Shown here one piece after another: positions 1 through 9,536 of a DNA stretch of 64,000 bases. The notes beneath the pieces are model-generated. The model saw only the letters and a program-made list of their open reading frames with translations. It searched no databases and was not told where the DNA came from. This DNA comes from Tritrichomonas foetus (lineage: Eukaryota > Parabasalia > Tritrichomonadida > Tritrichomonadidae): positions 89,448 through 153,447 of the forward strand of contig MLAK01001015.1 in the NCBI GenBank assembly GCA_001839685.1. The letters run 5' to 3'. The translations under genes were made by a program, and so were the position numbers. The stretch's first letter is position 1. Every line of letters begins with the position of its first letter.

Positions 1-1245
1 TATATTTTCAACGACTTTGAAATTCTCTAACTTATAAACCGAAACCATTTTAGTCTCCGTAAACGTGAATAATAAATTATCATGGATATTTAATTCCTTA
101 ATTGCGCCTTGTTTTGGAAATTGATGATCATGTAAAGTTTTTCTGGCAACGTTTAAGAAGCAAAATGATCCATTTTCAAATCCAAAAATAATATGCTGCC
201 CTTCAACAACTTCCAAAGCTGCAGAAACGGGAGATGGTATCGGAAATTCACAAACAAGTTGACTTGGTGGTGTTAATTTGTATAAAAGTAAAAGCGGGAA
301 GGATCCAAAACGAATTACAGCATTCTGATCAAACACATAAACAGTTGCTTGATATTGTGTAGTTTCCACAGGTGTTGCATTTTCAATTGTTTGTGTACCA
401 GGAGATTTCGCACGAGCGCGGCCTTTTGGTGGAGGCGGTGCTTTTTTCTTCGGTGGTCGTTTGCGATTGCCTGGTTCTTCAGTTTTTGTTGCAAGTTGAG
501 CTTCAGAAGAAACAGGGCCTGTTGAAATTGGACATTTTTCTATTTCTATAATTGGATCAAGTTGAACTGGTTTTGCTTGAGCAGGTTTTGAAGGATTACT
601 CGTAGAGTTTTCAGCTGTGATGAGCTCGTTAGGTGTGTGGCAGTTGTAAACACTTGTCCGACCTGTTCCATCTGTCAGAACGATATATGGTTCACTGCAC
701 TGCTTCAATTCAAAGGAATCATAGTTGAATCCACTGATGTCAAGCTCTATTGAACTTCTGAGTACAAATGATGAAGAAATAAACAGTAAATATCCAACGT
801 CTTCAGTTGCAAAAGCAACTACATAATTACTGTGATCTGTTTGAAAACAGATGAGATGATTGATTGGACGAGGTTGTGCAAATTTTGATAATGTTGTAAC
901 ATTAATTGAATAAACTATTGATTTTTCAACTGGATCACAAATTGCAATTAAACCTTGTGAAGTTCCACACACAATATATTGTGTTTCGCCAAGTAATAGA
1001 AAAGATGTGACTTCATGATTCGCAATTACAGTTGATAAAAAGAACTCGTTCATTTGGGTAACTGGAATTTTGCCGACTTTCGTTAAGCGAAGATTATGTG
1101 AAACAATCGAGTGTAATGACTCAGCGGAGCCGCCACCTTCAGCCAGATCAATGGCATCTTCAATGCATCGTAATAGAATCTTATTTACAAATCGATATGG
1201 TTGTGGAAGTGGATCAAAAAGAACATCATCATTATGTACATACAT
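1..1245 (-). CDS. WD40-like beta-propeller protein, 3' end beyond the window
   Basis: An open frame runs without a stop from an ATG at 1245 down to base 1, giving 415 codons; the C-terminus lies outside the window. Short hydrophobic strands recur in a WD40-like rhythm, for example 'YIVCGTSQGLIAICDP' and 'HIIFGFENGSFCFLNV'. They are split near residue 255-290 by a Lys/Pro-rich linker ('RPPKKKAPPPPKGRAR'). This fits an insert within a propeller of the sort seen in axonemal WD proteins. The N-terminal 'DPLPQPYRFVNKIL' recalled WDR93-type ciliary proteins, but that is a weak impression. Codon use is typical of the neighbours. It is divergent from the gene at 1434, with 188 bases between the two ATGs. 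Coding status is near certain from the long frame; the exact family is not. Confidence 0.75.
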   Translation of the reverse strand, partial: MYVHNDDVLFDPLPQPYRFVNKILLRCIEDAIDLAEGGGSAESLHSIVSHNLRLTKVGKIPVTQMNEFFLSTVIANHEVTSFLLLGETQYIVCGTSQGLIAICDPVEKSIVYSINVTTLSKFAQPRPINHLICFQTDHSNYVVAFATEDVGYLLFISSSFVLRSSIELDISGFNYDSFELKQCSEPYIVLTDGTGRTSVYNCHTPNELITAENSTSNPSKPAQAKPVQLDPIIEIEKCPISTGPVSSEAQLATKTEEPGNRKRPPKKKAPPPPKGRARAKSPGTQTIENATPVETTQYQATVYVFDQNAVIRFGSFPLLLLYKLTPPSQLVCEFPIPSPVSAALEVVEGQHIIFGFENGSFCFLNVARKTLHDHQFPKQGAIKELNIHDNLLFTFTETKMVSVYKLENFKVVENI

Positions 1246-1433
1246 TTTTTTTTAATAACGGACAGTGGTGAACGTTTATTAAGGCCAATTACTTAAAGAA
1301 TTTTTCATTTTCATAAAACGGTTTAATAGTCAATATTTGGCCATGATAAGATACATAAATTTTGAATAAATAAATGGTCTGTACTAACGTACAATAAATA
1401 TATTTGATTAGATTTTTATTTTTCGAATTCCAA

Positions 1434-1814
1434 ATGTCGACAACAAGATTTGCTCCGAATACAAACTTTAGCTCTTCTTCGAGATCTTCTAGAAGTGTAT
1501 CAGGTAAAACATCTTCATTATTCACGTCCGGGAATGAAACATTGATGACAATTCGTGAGCTTGATGGAAGCGCTCAATCAATGATAAATGAAGAACACTT
1601 GGAATGTTTGAATCAGATCACTGATACAAAAAGGCATTTAAATGAATTAATAGAGAAAACTAATGGTTATTCCAAAAACTCTGGAACTTCATTTCGAGAT
1701 AACGTATCACCAAAAACACGTAAGAAGAAGGAATACAGAAAATCGCCTTATGGACAAAAGCTTCATATTTCGGATTATTCAACATTATGTTCATCAAGAA
1801 GATTGAAGATGTAA
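1434..1814 (+). CDS. Hypothetical small basic protein (126 aa)
   Basis: The frame is open from an ATG at 1404, but I prefer the second ATG at 1434. It gives a Ser/Arg-rich start (MSTTRFAPNTNFSSSS) and drops a hydrophobic stretch that looks like untranslated AT-rich sequence. The protein has a Ser-rich disordered N-terminus, a short amphipathic middle (about residues 45-75) and a basic tail with 'SPKTRKKKEYRKSPYGQK'. There is no signal peptide or membrane segment. I recognise no family. A cytoskeletal or nuclear role would be compatible with the basic, phosphorylatable composition, but that is only inference. Confidence 0.55.
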   Translation: MSTTRFAPNTNFSSSSRSSRSVSGKTSSLFTSGNETLMTIRELDGSAQSMINEEHLECLNQITDTKRHLNELIEKTNGYSKNSGTSFRDNVSPKTRKKKEYRKSPYGQKLHISDYSTLCSSRRLKM

Positions 1815-2252
1815 GCTTAACTTCCGACTAGTAGTGTATGAAAGTATGTAACCGTAAAGATTTTTTTTTCTTCTAAAATTATCATTTTTTATATTTTTCC
1901 AAATGTGTCTACTCAAAAAGACGTTAAGAGAAACAAATTTGATAAAATATCTTTTTCACGATAACCAATCATGATATTGATTTGAAAATATTGGGACTTA
2001 AAAAGGAAGTGATTCCTGAAGATTTTATCCCATAAAATTTCACTAATACTAAGAAAATAAATTGATAATAAATTTTCTTCCATTTCGAAGAAAAACTGTA
2101 CCAAAGTGGAGTAAATGATTCGATTTATCTCATATATCAATGAATTTAAGATGATCTGGAGCTGCTGAATAATATTTTCCTATTTTGACATTGTACAATT
2201 TTTTTCAGAATATTTTCCAGTTTTTCAAAGAAAAATAGCGCGAATTCCCCAA
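1815..2252. other. Intergenic, no gene seen
   Basis: AT-rich spacer of 438 bases. The short minus-strand frames here have no coding signature. A T-rich run near 1860 follows the stop of the preceding gene. Confidence 0.6.
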
Positions 2253-3617
2253 ATGTCTGATTCCTTGGAAGACGATCTTCCAATAGACATATCGTCCATT
2301 TCAAAACCTCCTCCCAATGACACTCGAAATAGAAAGCGTCGAAAAAAGTCCAAAAGACCGAAATTCCAAAAACCAATTAAAATTAATTTCGAGAAATTTT
2401 TAGACTCAGACCCGGAAAACGATAACCAAATGAATTCAGAAACAGAGAAAAGCTTTTACGGCTATAATCAAAAGAAAAATTATGAATATGAAAATCTTTA
2501 TGAAAATCAACAAAATATGTATTTAGATGAATCAGAAGACTATCATCAACCTCTACCTAAAGATTATAACACTTATAACGACTATGAATTTACAGTTGAA
2601 GAACTTTTTGAAGAAATGGTTATCAAAGTTGATGATTATTTCCAAAATAGTATTGATGATATGATTGATTCATTTTGCTATGACTTACTTATTTTATTAG
2701 ATGAAAGCACCTATATTGAAGACACAGTGAATCAATTTGTTGTAGAATTATCAGAAAGCATTCAAAAATCTATGAAATTTGAATTAAAATCATTTGATTT
2801 TAATGAGGAAGATGCAGATTATATTTTTGAACCATATTCTGACCCTTTTTTCGAATCATTTTTAAATGCAAGTGATTTTTATCATGAACCAACCAAAATT
2901 TCAGCGAATAAAATTCGATTTTTGAGGACGAAAATTGCGAATTCTGGAAGGGATTTCACAAATAAATTTGAAGACTCTTTTCAAACACTTCTATTGAACT
3001 TAAACGAATTAGAAATCGCTAGGAATCAAGAAAATCAAATAAAAATTAATAAAGAATTAAATTTGAAGCATTTAAAAGAACTACAAAAAACATTTTTTCA
3101 AAATGAATTTAAATTAAATTTACTTCGATTAAAAAGTGAAGCAATTTCTAAAAAATCTCGCGAATTGAATACCAAACTTTATAAGGTTAAAGAAATTCCG
3201 GAATATTTTTCACAAGATGATGTGAATTTTAATATAAATGTATTTTCAAAAATTGTTCAAAATTTTCTTGATAAACAAAATTTATTGAAAACGAAAATAA
3301 TTCACAAGCAAGATGAAATGATCACATATCAAAATAATCTTCAAGATTCGAGACAAGATTCCATATTTTTGTTAGAAATGCTCAATAAAAATATTGACAA
3401 TTTACTTTCACATTCAAAAATCGAATCTACAATTAATTCTATGAATTTGTCCCCTCGAGCAACACAATTGACAAGTTTTGAAGATGACACTTCAATATTA
3501 TCATTTAAGTTGAAATCTCATAAAAATTTTGTAAATAAAGTGATTGAACTTGAACAATCACAAATGTTTATGGAAGAAGTTAAAGCTGATAATGAATTTT
3601 ACAATTCTATTCTTTAA
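2253..3617 (+). CDS. Hypothetical acidic coiled-coil protein (454 aa)
   Basis: The start is the first ATG of a long frame, directly after 'gaattcccca'. The N-terminus carries a basic cluster (RNRKRRKKSKRP, about residues 26-37) that could be nuclear-targeting or microtubule-binding. An acidic, Tyr/Asn-rich disordered stretch follows to about residue 115. The rest, about 220-400, is predicted mostly helical with heptad-like Leu spacing, as in 'ELNLKHLKELQKTFFQNEF'. No enzyme motif or membrane segment is seen. The plan of disordered N-terminus plus long C-terminal coiled coil is common in centriole and ciliary-base proteins, and FBF1-like proteins came to mind, but I cannot support that name. 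Confidence 0.75.
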   Translation: MSDSLEDDLPIDISSISKPPPNDTRNRKRRKKSKRPKFQKPIKINFEKFLDSDPENDNQMNSETEKSFYGYNQKKNYEYENLYENQQNMYLDESEDYHQPLPKDYNTYNDYEFTVEELFEEMVIKVDDYFQNSIDDMIDSFCYDLLILLDESTYIEDTVNQFVVELSESIQKSMKFELKSFDFNEEDADYIFEPYSDPFFESFLNASDFYHEPTKISANKIRFLRTKIANSGRDFTNKFEDSFQTLLLNLNELEIARNQENQIKINKELNLKHLKELQKTFFQNEFKLNLLRLKSEAISKKSRELNTKLYKVKEIPEYFSQDDVNFNINVFSKIVQNFLDKQNLLKTKIIHKQDEMITYQNNLQDSRQDSIFLLEMLNKNIDNLLSHSKIESTINSMNLSPRATQLTSFEDDTSILSFKLKSHKNFVNKVIELEQSQMFMEEVKADNEFYNSIL

Positions 3618-4604
3618 TTGATCATGTTATTAAAAAATATACATAAAGTTATATAATTGATATGTTTAGTGAGTGTTTCAATGTTGAATAATATAGAGGA
3701 AATTGAGTTCCATAAGCCAAGAGAACAGCTATGGAAGGTAGTGTCGAAGAAATATTGCTTAAAAATTCACTATGAAAAATTGAAACGATTGAAAATGAAT
3801 TATAAAATTAAAGTTTTAGTTTTTAAATTCATTATTCAAAGAAAAACATCATGCACATTTGTTTTATATTTTAATATAAAATATGAATGAATTACAAATT
3901 TTATTGCAATAGGTCTCAATAAACAGTAATTTTTCTCATTAAATGAACTAAAGAGATGATGAAGTAAATAAATAAATTACAGCCTATTAATAAAAGTAAT
4001 AACTGCTATTAGAAGATTTGGTATATCTACATTATTAAAATTATTTATTGATTATTTAAAACAAATGAATAATACAAACAAAGAAATCATTTATATAAAC
4101 TTTGAATCATTAATGTATATGAGTATGGATGATATACAATTATATTATGAAAGAAAAACCAGAATAAATTCTAGTATGATGAGCAGTATTATTTATTTTG
4201 TGAAAATTGAGACAATTTATTAATTTTATGTTTATAGATTTTAACATCAGAACTATCAACTTATTTGTCTGGAAGATATGTTGAGATACAAATGTATTCA
4301 CTATCATATTAAGAGTTTATTAATTTTATCATATTTTTTGATGATACTTCAGTAGATGATAACAGTCATCTTTATAACTTTCAGCTGTATAAATGAAAAT
4401 GCTGCTTTGGTGAACTTTTCTTTGATAAAAAAAACTTTTTTATTTTCTCAATCAGATTAAACAGTCAAGAATTTTTGAAATTATCTTAACAAAGTTTATT
4501 TACATGTAAATATCAAACAAAAATGGAATCAAAAAGGAGAGAAAAAAATTAAATTCTATTCTAACAATAATCACAATTCCCACTTCACCAAAGTATCCGG
4601 AAAT
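3618..4604. other. Intergenic, no convincing gene
   Basis: AT-rich 987-base spacer between a plus-strand gene and the 3' end of the ankyrin gene. A 77-codon plus-strand frame at 3657-3890 has no recognisable motif and a composition like its surroundings, so I do not call it. Confidence 0.55.
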
Positions 4605-6038
4605 TCATTGATATTTTTTGATGACATCAATGATATCTTCATATTTAAGCATCGTCGCTTCTTTAAGGGCATCATTAATGTCATTTTTATACTTCTTTAT
4701 TGCACCTTTCTTATTGAGAAAAACAAGAATCGATTCAACAATTTCTGTAAATCCGTGATTGGCTGCTGATGACAAAGGTTTTAACGAATCAACACATTCG
4801 GTTTTTGGGAACATTTCCATATTATCTAAGAAAAAGTTCACCATATCAACATTTCCATTATATACAGCAGACGAAAACGGAGTTTCTCCATAATAAATAT
4901 CAGAGTTTGGATCAATTTCATAGTTTTTTATATAAAGTAAAAAAACTTCAAAATTATTCGAAAAAATAGCTTGACTGAGAACATTTCCAAAAGAACTATA
5001 AGTTTCTTGAATATTGAGTTTCTTCTGTTCAAAAAGCCATCTAAAAATGGAAAATTGATGATACATTGTGGCAATTTGTAAAGATCCGTGATAAATACAG
5101 TTTTTTTGTTCAAGAAGTCGAATAATGGTTGGATTTCCACCAGCGATTGCATATTGCATTATATTCATTCTATCATTATCTAATGAATTTACATCAGCGC
5201 CATTTAATAACAAAAATTTAAAACAATTTAAAGAAGACAAATAAGCAGCAGTTTGAATCAAATTTGGCCGATGATTCAAAAAAACACATCTTTCGAATAC
5301 TGAAGGTTGCAAGCATTGGTTTATGTTAAATTCTTCACTAGAGAATAGTTGTTGAAGGGAGTCGATATCATCATTTCGAAGAATTAATGAAATACTGTCT
5401 GATGATATTCCACTCTTGGTTTTTTCTTTATGAAGTTTCCAGTCATTTGCTTCAAGTGAAGAGAGCTCATTTAAGTAATTTATAACATCAGTTCTTTTGG
5501 ACTGTTTGGCTTGTGATAAGAAAGTATTATATTTGGTGCTATCAATTTCTTGAATTTCAGGAGAAAACCAAAAAAAAGCAATCCAGTTCTGTCTGGATTC
5601 AATGACATTCATTATGCCTGCTATATCTTTCAATGAAAGCAAATTCAGTCGAAAACATTCATGATAGAAAAAAAGTCTTCTCGAATTTCGCTTCATATCA
5701 TTCAAAAAAAATTGTGATAATATTTCATTTATGTTCTTGGTTATAACACTATCAGAAGTATAATGTTTACAAATCTGAGAAATTAGTTCTGGAAAAAAGG
5801 GTTGGTATTTAGGACGATAGTCATAGGCTATTAAAATAGAATGAAGAATACGAGAAGCACCATTCTTGGTCAAAATAAGATGACAATTGATAACATGATC
5901 TAATATGTTTTCAAAGTTATTATTTGTCAGTGAAAGAAGATTATTTTGTATGCCAATGGTGGTGTCTATGCTTTGCATTAATAAAGGTTGAATTAAATTT
6001 CTTTCCGTTGAGTCAAAATCTAATTTCTTTTTCTTCAT
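4605..6038 (-). CDS. Ankyrin-repeat protein, DUF3447 type (477 aa)
   Basis: The C-terminal half (about residues 255-475) contains ankyrin repeats: 'LIQTAAYLSSLNCFKFLLLN', 'MNIMQYAIAGGNPTIIRLL' and 'TPFSSAVYNGNVDMVNFFLD'. The N-terminal helical part (1-210) and the segment around 'ILRNDDIDSLQQLF' match the DUF3447-plus-ankyrin organisation greatly expanded in trichomonads. Its function is protein-protein interaction; partners are unknown. No membrane segment is seen. The ATG gives a Lys-rich start (MKKKKLDF). The gene is complete, with no frameshift. Membership in the family is judged by eye, but the ankyrin repeats are clear. Confidence 0.88.
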   Translation of the reverse strand: MKKKKLDFDSTERNLIQPLLMQSIDTTIGIQNNLLSLTNNNFENILDHVINCHLILTKNGASRILHSILIAYDYRPKYQPFFPELISQICKHYTSDSVITKNINEILSQFFLNDMKRNSRRLFFYHECFRLNLLSLKDIAGIMNVIESRQNWIAFFWFSPEIQEIDSTKYNTFLSQAKQSKRTDVINYLNELSSLEANDWKLHKEKTKSGISSDSISLILRNDDIDSLQQLFSSEEFNINQCLQPSVFERCVFLNHRPNLIQTAAYLSSLNCFKFLLLNGADVNSLDNDRMNIMQYAIAGGNPTIIRLLEQKNCIYHGSLQIATMYHQFSIFRWLFEQKKLNIQETYSSFGNVLSQAIFSNNFEVFLLYIKNYEIDPNSDIYYGETPFSSAVYNGNVDMVNFFLDNMEMFPKTECVDSLKPLSSAANHGFTEIVESILVFLNKKGAIKKYKNDINDALKEATMLKYEDIIDVIKKYQ

Positions 6039-6181
6039 TTTTTTAATCCGTTCTTCAATTCATGAATTTGACCAGCATTTGACCTTCTAAATTGGAATAA
6101 TTATTTCAAATAAGTTGAAAAAGAAAAATATACCTCTACATACGTTTACGACCAAACTAGAAAAAGATTACTCCAAAGCTT

Positions 6182-6238
6182 GCTTAATTCTAAAGGTAAA
6201 TTTGGATTCCTTGCTTATCTTTTTGTCGTAATGAAGAA
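6182..6238 (+). repeat. Degenerate direct repeat, copy 1
   Basis: This copy runs from 'gcttaattctaaagg' to 'tttttgtcgtaatgaaga' and resembles 6379-6435 at roughly 70% by eye. It is followed by a similar 'gaacaaagaaaa' stretch. The conservation of 'AATTCTAAAG' and 'GTCGTA' makes chance less likely, but its meaning is unknown. Confidence 0.45.
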
Positions 6239-6378
6239 GAACAAAGAAAAAAATCGCAAAAAGGAAATTATAAAGTTGACTTGATTTACCGTGAACACTT
6301 TTCGCTAATTTAACCTTTCATTTAACCTTATATGTTCACAGTAAAACTGGTCGCACTTTATATTTTTCGAACAAAACT

Positions 6379-6435
6379 GCTCAATTCTAAAGCGAGTTTT
6401 GAATTTCTGGCTTAAGTTTTGGTCGTAGTGCAGAT
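6379..6435 (+). repeat. Degenerate direct repeat, copy 2
   Basis: Partner of 6182-6238, running from 'gctcaattctaaagcg' to 'ttttggtcgtagtgcaga'. It is again followed by 'cgaacaaagaaaag'. It lies about 60 bases downstream of the BAR gene stop. Confidence 0.45.
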
Positions 6436-6494
6436 GTATAGAATAAAATCGAACAAAGAAAAGTAAAAATGGAACATTTTTCTTCTTTTATTAT

Positions 6495-7253
6495 TTAATC
6501 GAATCCATTGTCGAAATCTGGCTCGGCTGGTTCTTGTGCCTTTGGTGCTGGCTTGCTTGTTTGTTCATCAACAACAGCTTGTGCGAGTTCACCGGCTTCT
6601 GGATTCTCAACGCTTAATTGAGAGAGGTAATCACGGATTTTCTCGTAGGCTGCTGTTTCGGCTTCTGAGGCAACCTTGATGGCCTCTGCGTAGCGTGTCC
6701 AGCCTTGGCGGAACCTTCTGACCTTGAACTTGTTATATGCTTCTTTAACTTCGATTAATTGGTTAATCTTCCTCTTAATGCGGCGGAGGTAGTCAACCTT
6801 TTCTTTCTTGGCGGCAGCAACTTGAGCTTCGAGCTTGTATTGATTCTTTGTGAATGTGCCCTTGACTTTTTCGATTTCGATCTTCTTAAGGACATTATCG
6901 TAGGCGTCGCAGGCAGCCTTCCATTGGTCCTTACGTTCGGCGTATTCTTCGCTGACGCGGAAGACAACAGCGAACCTTTCGATTACATCTCGGAAATCCT
7001 CGGCGTTCCTTGTTTCTTCTGAAGCCAGCTTGCGGTGAATTTCTGCAACTTCAGCGAATAACTTTGGGAGTTCATTAAAACGGGATTCGAGCTCTGGGAT
7101 TTGTGATGTGAGCATTGCGGCTGATGTCTTTCCGAAATCTTCCCAACCTCTGGCGTATTGGAAGCGGGCATCGGCGGCTGAGTGGAGTCCTTGGTAGACA
7201 AGCTCCATATCTTTGCAGAGTTGGGACTGGCGTGATGAGAAGAGATTAGTCAT
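6495..7253 (-). CDS. BAR-domain (Vps5/sorting-nexin-like) protein without PX domain
   Basis: The 252-aa protein is almost entirely helical. Its layout is that of a BAR or Vps5 C-terminal domain: about residues 10-225 form three long amphipathic helices, with many Lys/Arg on one face ('LRRIKRKINQLIEVKEAYNKFKVRRFRQGW') and an Ala/Pro/acidic tail. It lacks the PX phosphoinositide-binding domain of true Vps5/SNX1, so it would bind curved membranes by itself or as a heterodimer in endosomal sorting. Third codon positions are markedly richer in C/G than in most neighbours, a sign of strong expression. An initiator-like TCATTC lies 11-16 bases before the ATG. Family assignment is by architecture. 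Confidence 0.7.
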   Translation of the reverse strand: MTNLFSSRQSQLCKDMELVYQGLHSAADARFQYARGWEDFGKTSAAMLTSQIPELESRFNELPKLFAEVAEIHRKLASEETRNAEDFRDVIERFAVVFRVSEEYAERKDQWKAACDAYDNVLKKIEIEKVKGTFTKNQYKLEAQVAAAKKEKVDYLRRIKRKINQLIEVKEAYNKFKVRRFRQGWTRYAEAIKVASEAETAAYEKIRDYLSQLSVENPEAGELAQAVVDEQTSKPAPKAQEPAEPDFDNGFD

Positions 7254-7263
7254 TTATCAACTT

Positions 7264-7269
7264 GAATGA
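7264..7269 (-). promoter_or_regulatory. Initiator-like element of the BAR gene
   Basis: Minus-strand TCATTC, matching the trichomonad Inr pattern TCA(C/T). The central A (7267) would place the start about 14 bases before the ATG at 7253. Short 5' leaders are the rule in trichomonads. Confidence 0.5.
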
Positions 7270-7393
7270 ACGATAGAACGATAAGTATGTCAGCTATCCA
7301 ATTGTTTTCTTCTAAAAATGGATAATTCTGTGAAATTTGAATGGGGATAGTGAAAATTGTCACTTTTCTATAATATATTTTTGACTAAGTTAA

Positions 7394-8767
7394 GGGCATA
7401 GTTTAGCAAGAGATGGTTATATTTATATTTTGGCCTTAATTTCTCCATGGATGGTCAAACATTCCAATTAAATAGAAAAATGAAATCCCAAAAACCTGTT
7501 CGATGTCCTAAATATGATTTTATAGTTTTATTATAGCTGATAAATCTGAAATATCAGTTAAATGTTATCATCATGAGAAATGAAGATTCCATCATCAATT
7601 ATTTTTTCGTGGCTGAGAAAGCTCGACGTCAAGTTGTAGACATCCCTATGAATGATTTAAGTTGCCTGCTAACGATTTTTGATAGATGACGATTATGCCG
7701 GAATAAATTTTTTAAAATTGGTTGTTTAAGTATCCCCAACTGGAAGATATAAATAATTCTTATATTGTTGCTATGTATTTGTATTTGTATTCTAATGGGT
7801 AATTAAATTTATTTATTATTATATGCAGAAAATAAATTGGATAAAGATGTTTTAAACAGTCCATTTTTGGGGCCTCACAAATTAAAAATAATCATTTTCT
7901 GAAAAAGTTATCATCAGAAAATTTATATTAGAAATATCTTTTGATATCTAATTAATACAGTGTTAATATTGTAATATGATATATTATATTATTGGTTAAT
8001 AGCTGCATGAGATGTAAAATAATAATATTAATGATTTCAATCAAATTAAATTTATTCATATTTTATTTTCATTCAATTTTTTTTATTATAGTCATTATCT
8101 ATCTTTCTGAAATTCACAAGATAATTTGATATGTAAAATTTAGGACTTGAAATGTCTGTTACTGTGAAAAATAGGAAACTAATAATTTTTACTAATCAAA
8201 TAATTATTTCATTTACTGGTTAACTCTAGATGTAGGGATTGGGTTTATAAAGAGATGCTTTCATGTCTAATGGTTTTTTGATTTGTTTTCGCAATGCTTT
8301 TCTATATTCGAAGTACTCAGATGAATGATAAAAATTTTATCTTTGAATTATATTCAATTTTTTCAATCATTTTCTTCTTTTTTTAATGAATCCACTTTTC
8401 ACTCCAATATAATATGCTGAAAACAATATATCATATAATACATCAAATATAAAAAGCTATATCAGAATATAATAAAATATTATAGATAAAATAAAAAGAT
8501 AATTCTATTTTATATTTACTAAATATTCTGTTAATTATTTAGTAAATTGTGAACACTTACAAAAAGTTTCAATTCCCCCCAAGCATGTCATCCAAAAGTG
8601 TGGAATAAAAACGAAATAAATTATTATTATGATTTCATCTTTATTAACTACGTCTATATATTCTTTAAACTAAGTTAACAATTGATTTCATAAATTTTCC
8701 CCGAAGATATCGATAAACAACCTATTTCTCTCAAATAAATATAACCATCTCTTGCTAAACTATGCCC
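7394..8767. mobile_element. Non-autonomous TIR element, copy 1 (1,374 bp, TTAA site)
   Basis: Both ends carry the same 33-base inverted repeat, beginning GGGCATAGTTTAGCAAGAGA, with no mismatch. TTAA lies immediately outside each end (7390-7393 and 8768-8771), consistent with a TTAA target duplication. A second copy at 53566-54938 has the same ends and length (1,373 bp) and about 98% identity; I counted roughly 24 differences by eye. There is no reading frame of useful length inside, so the element is non-autonomous and would need a transposase supplied elsewhere. TTAA targets are typical of piggyBac-like transposases, but that superfamily is inferred. This copy sits about 125 bases upstream of the BAR gene Inr. 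Confidence 0.9.
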
Positions 8768-8771
8768 TTAA

Positions 8772-9536
8772 ACAAAAAATGTGATAATTTAAACTTTTTG
8801 ATAAATAGTCGAGTATGGGAAACCTATGGTGATCGCTGGTGCATGAAATAGGACTATTCAATGGTAATTAGGTCCTGAAGCTGTCATGAAATCACTATCT
8901 ACATAGCTTGAATTTATTATAGACGTTATAGAAGCAATTTTTTACAAAAATGAACCAAATTGGTCAATTGTTTCTATATTGTAAATTTCACTTTTATAAC
9001 CATTTACAAAAGACAGATCATATTCAAAAAGTCCGTTTAGATTCATGGAGAAGAGGTTTCATTTTTCATTAATTTATCAAATATAAGATTTGTTAAAGAC
9101 CATCATTCTTTAATATTGATTATTTATTGATTGTATATTTATATATTACGAGATATAGCTAATTCATTATTTTGTTAGTTTGAATGCTTTATTATATCGT
9201 TACGTCAAAATCAATATTTTTACAAACCGATATATCAAGAATATCTCAAGCTAATGACGATAAAAATCTATTATTTTTTAAGAATTAGATACATACACAA
9301 GATATATTAATAATATTTTTGTAATAGATGATTATGGTATCATTTCACGACCGTTTACTTCGATGATGAGATAAAATTCGAACGATAGTCCTGACGTCAG
9401 ATAACCCGTTCGATATTTTTTTATCCCGCGCATGCCTAGAAGCTTGATGTGATAGACAAAAATCTAGAAAAAGCAAAAAAATAAAAAGCAAAGCGAGGAA
9501 TAATTAAGGAAGAAAATTTAAAGAAGCCTGTTCAGT
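8772..9536. other. Intergenic; one structured GC-richer patch
   Basis: 765 bases between the element and the 3' end of the Rac gene. No gene is seen. A patch at 9358-9435 is richer in G/C and holds concentric palindromes, annotated separately. Confidence 0.5.
9378..9413. repeat. Concentric inverted repeats
   Basis: A perfect 10-base palindrome CTGACGTCAG (9391-9400) is flanked symmetrically by arms TCGAACG (9378-9384) and CGTTCGA (9407-9413). Both share the centre at 9395/9396. A T-run follows at 9415-9421. It could form a hairpin with an internal loop or be a dimeric protein site. It lies about 125 bases beyond the Rac stop. Confidence 0.5.

Larger units (their letters stand above)
6039..6494. 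other. Intergenic spacer holding a degenerate direct repeat
   Basis: A 456-base spacer upstream of the ankyrin gene and downstream of the BAR gene. It holds two related ~57-base segments (annotated separately) and otherwise AT-rich sequence. Confidence 0.5.

Noticed and set aside
3657..3890. 77-codon plus-strand frame
   Set aside because: Composition follows the AT-rich background; no motif, no initiator, no support from length.
7394..8767. Maverick/Polinton or mariner end
   Set aside because: Mavericks make 6-bp duplications and are 10-20 kb; mariner would duplicate TA, while TTAA is seen at all four ends.
9358..9435. C/D-box snoRNA or tRNA relic
   Set aside because: GATGATGA and CTGA boxes are present by sequence, but box spacing and a terminal stem do not fit, and no tRNA arms pair.
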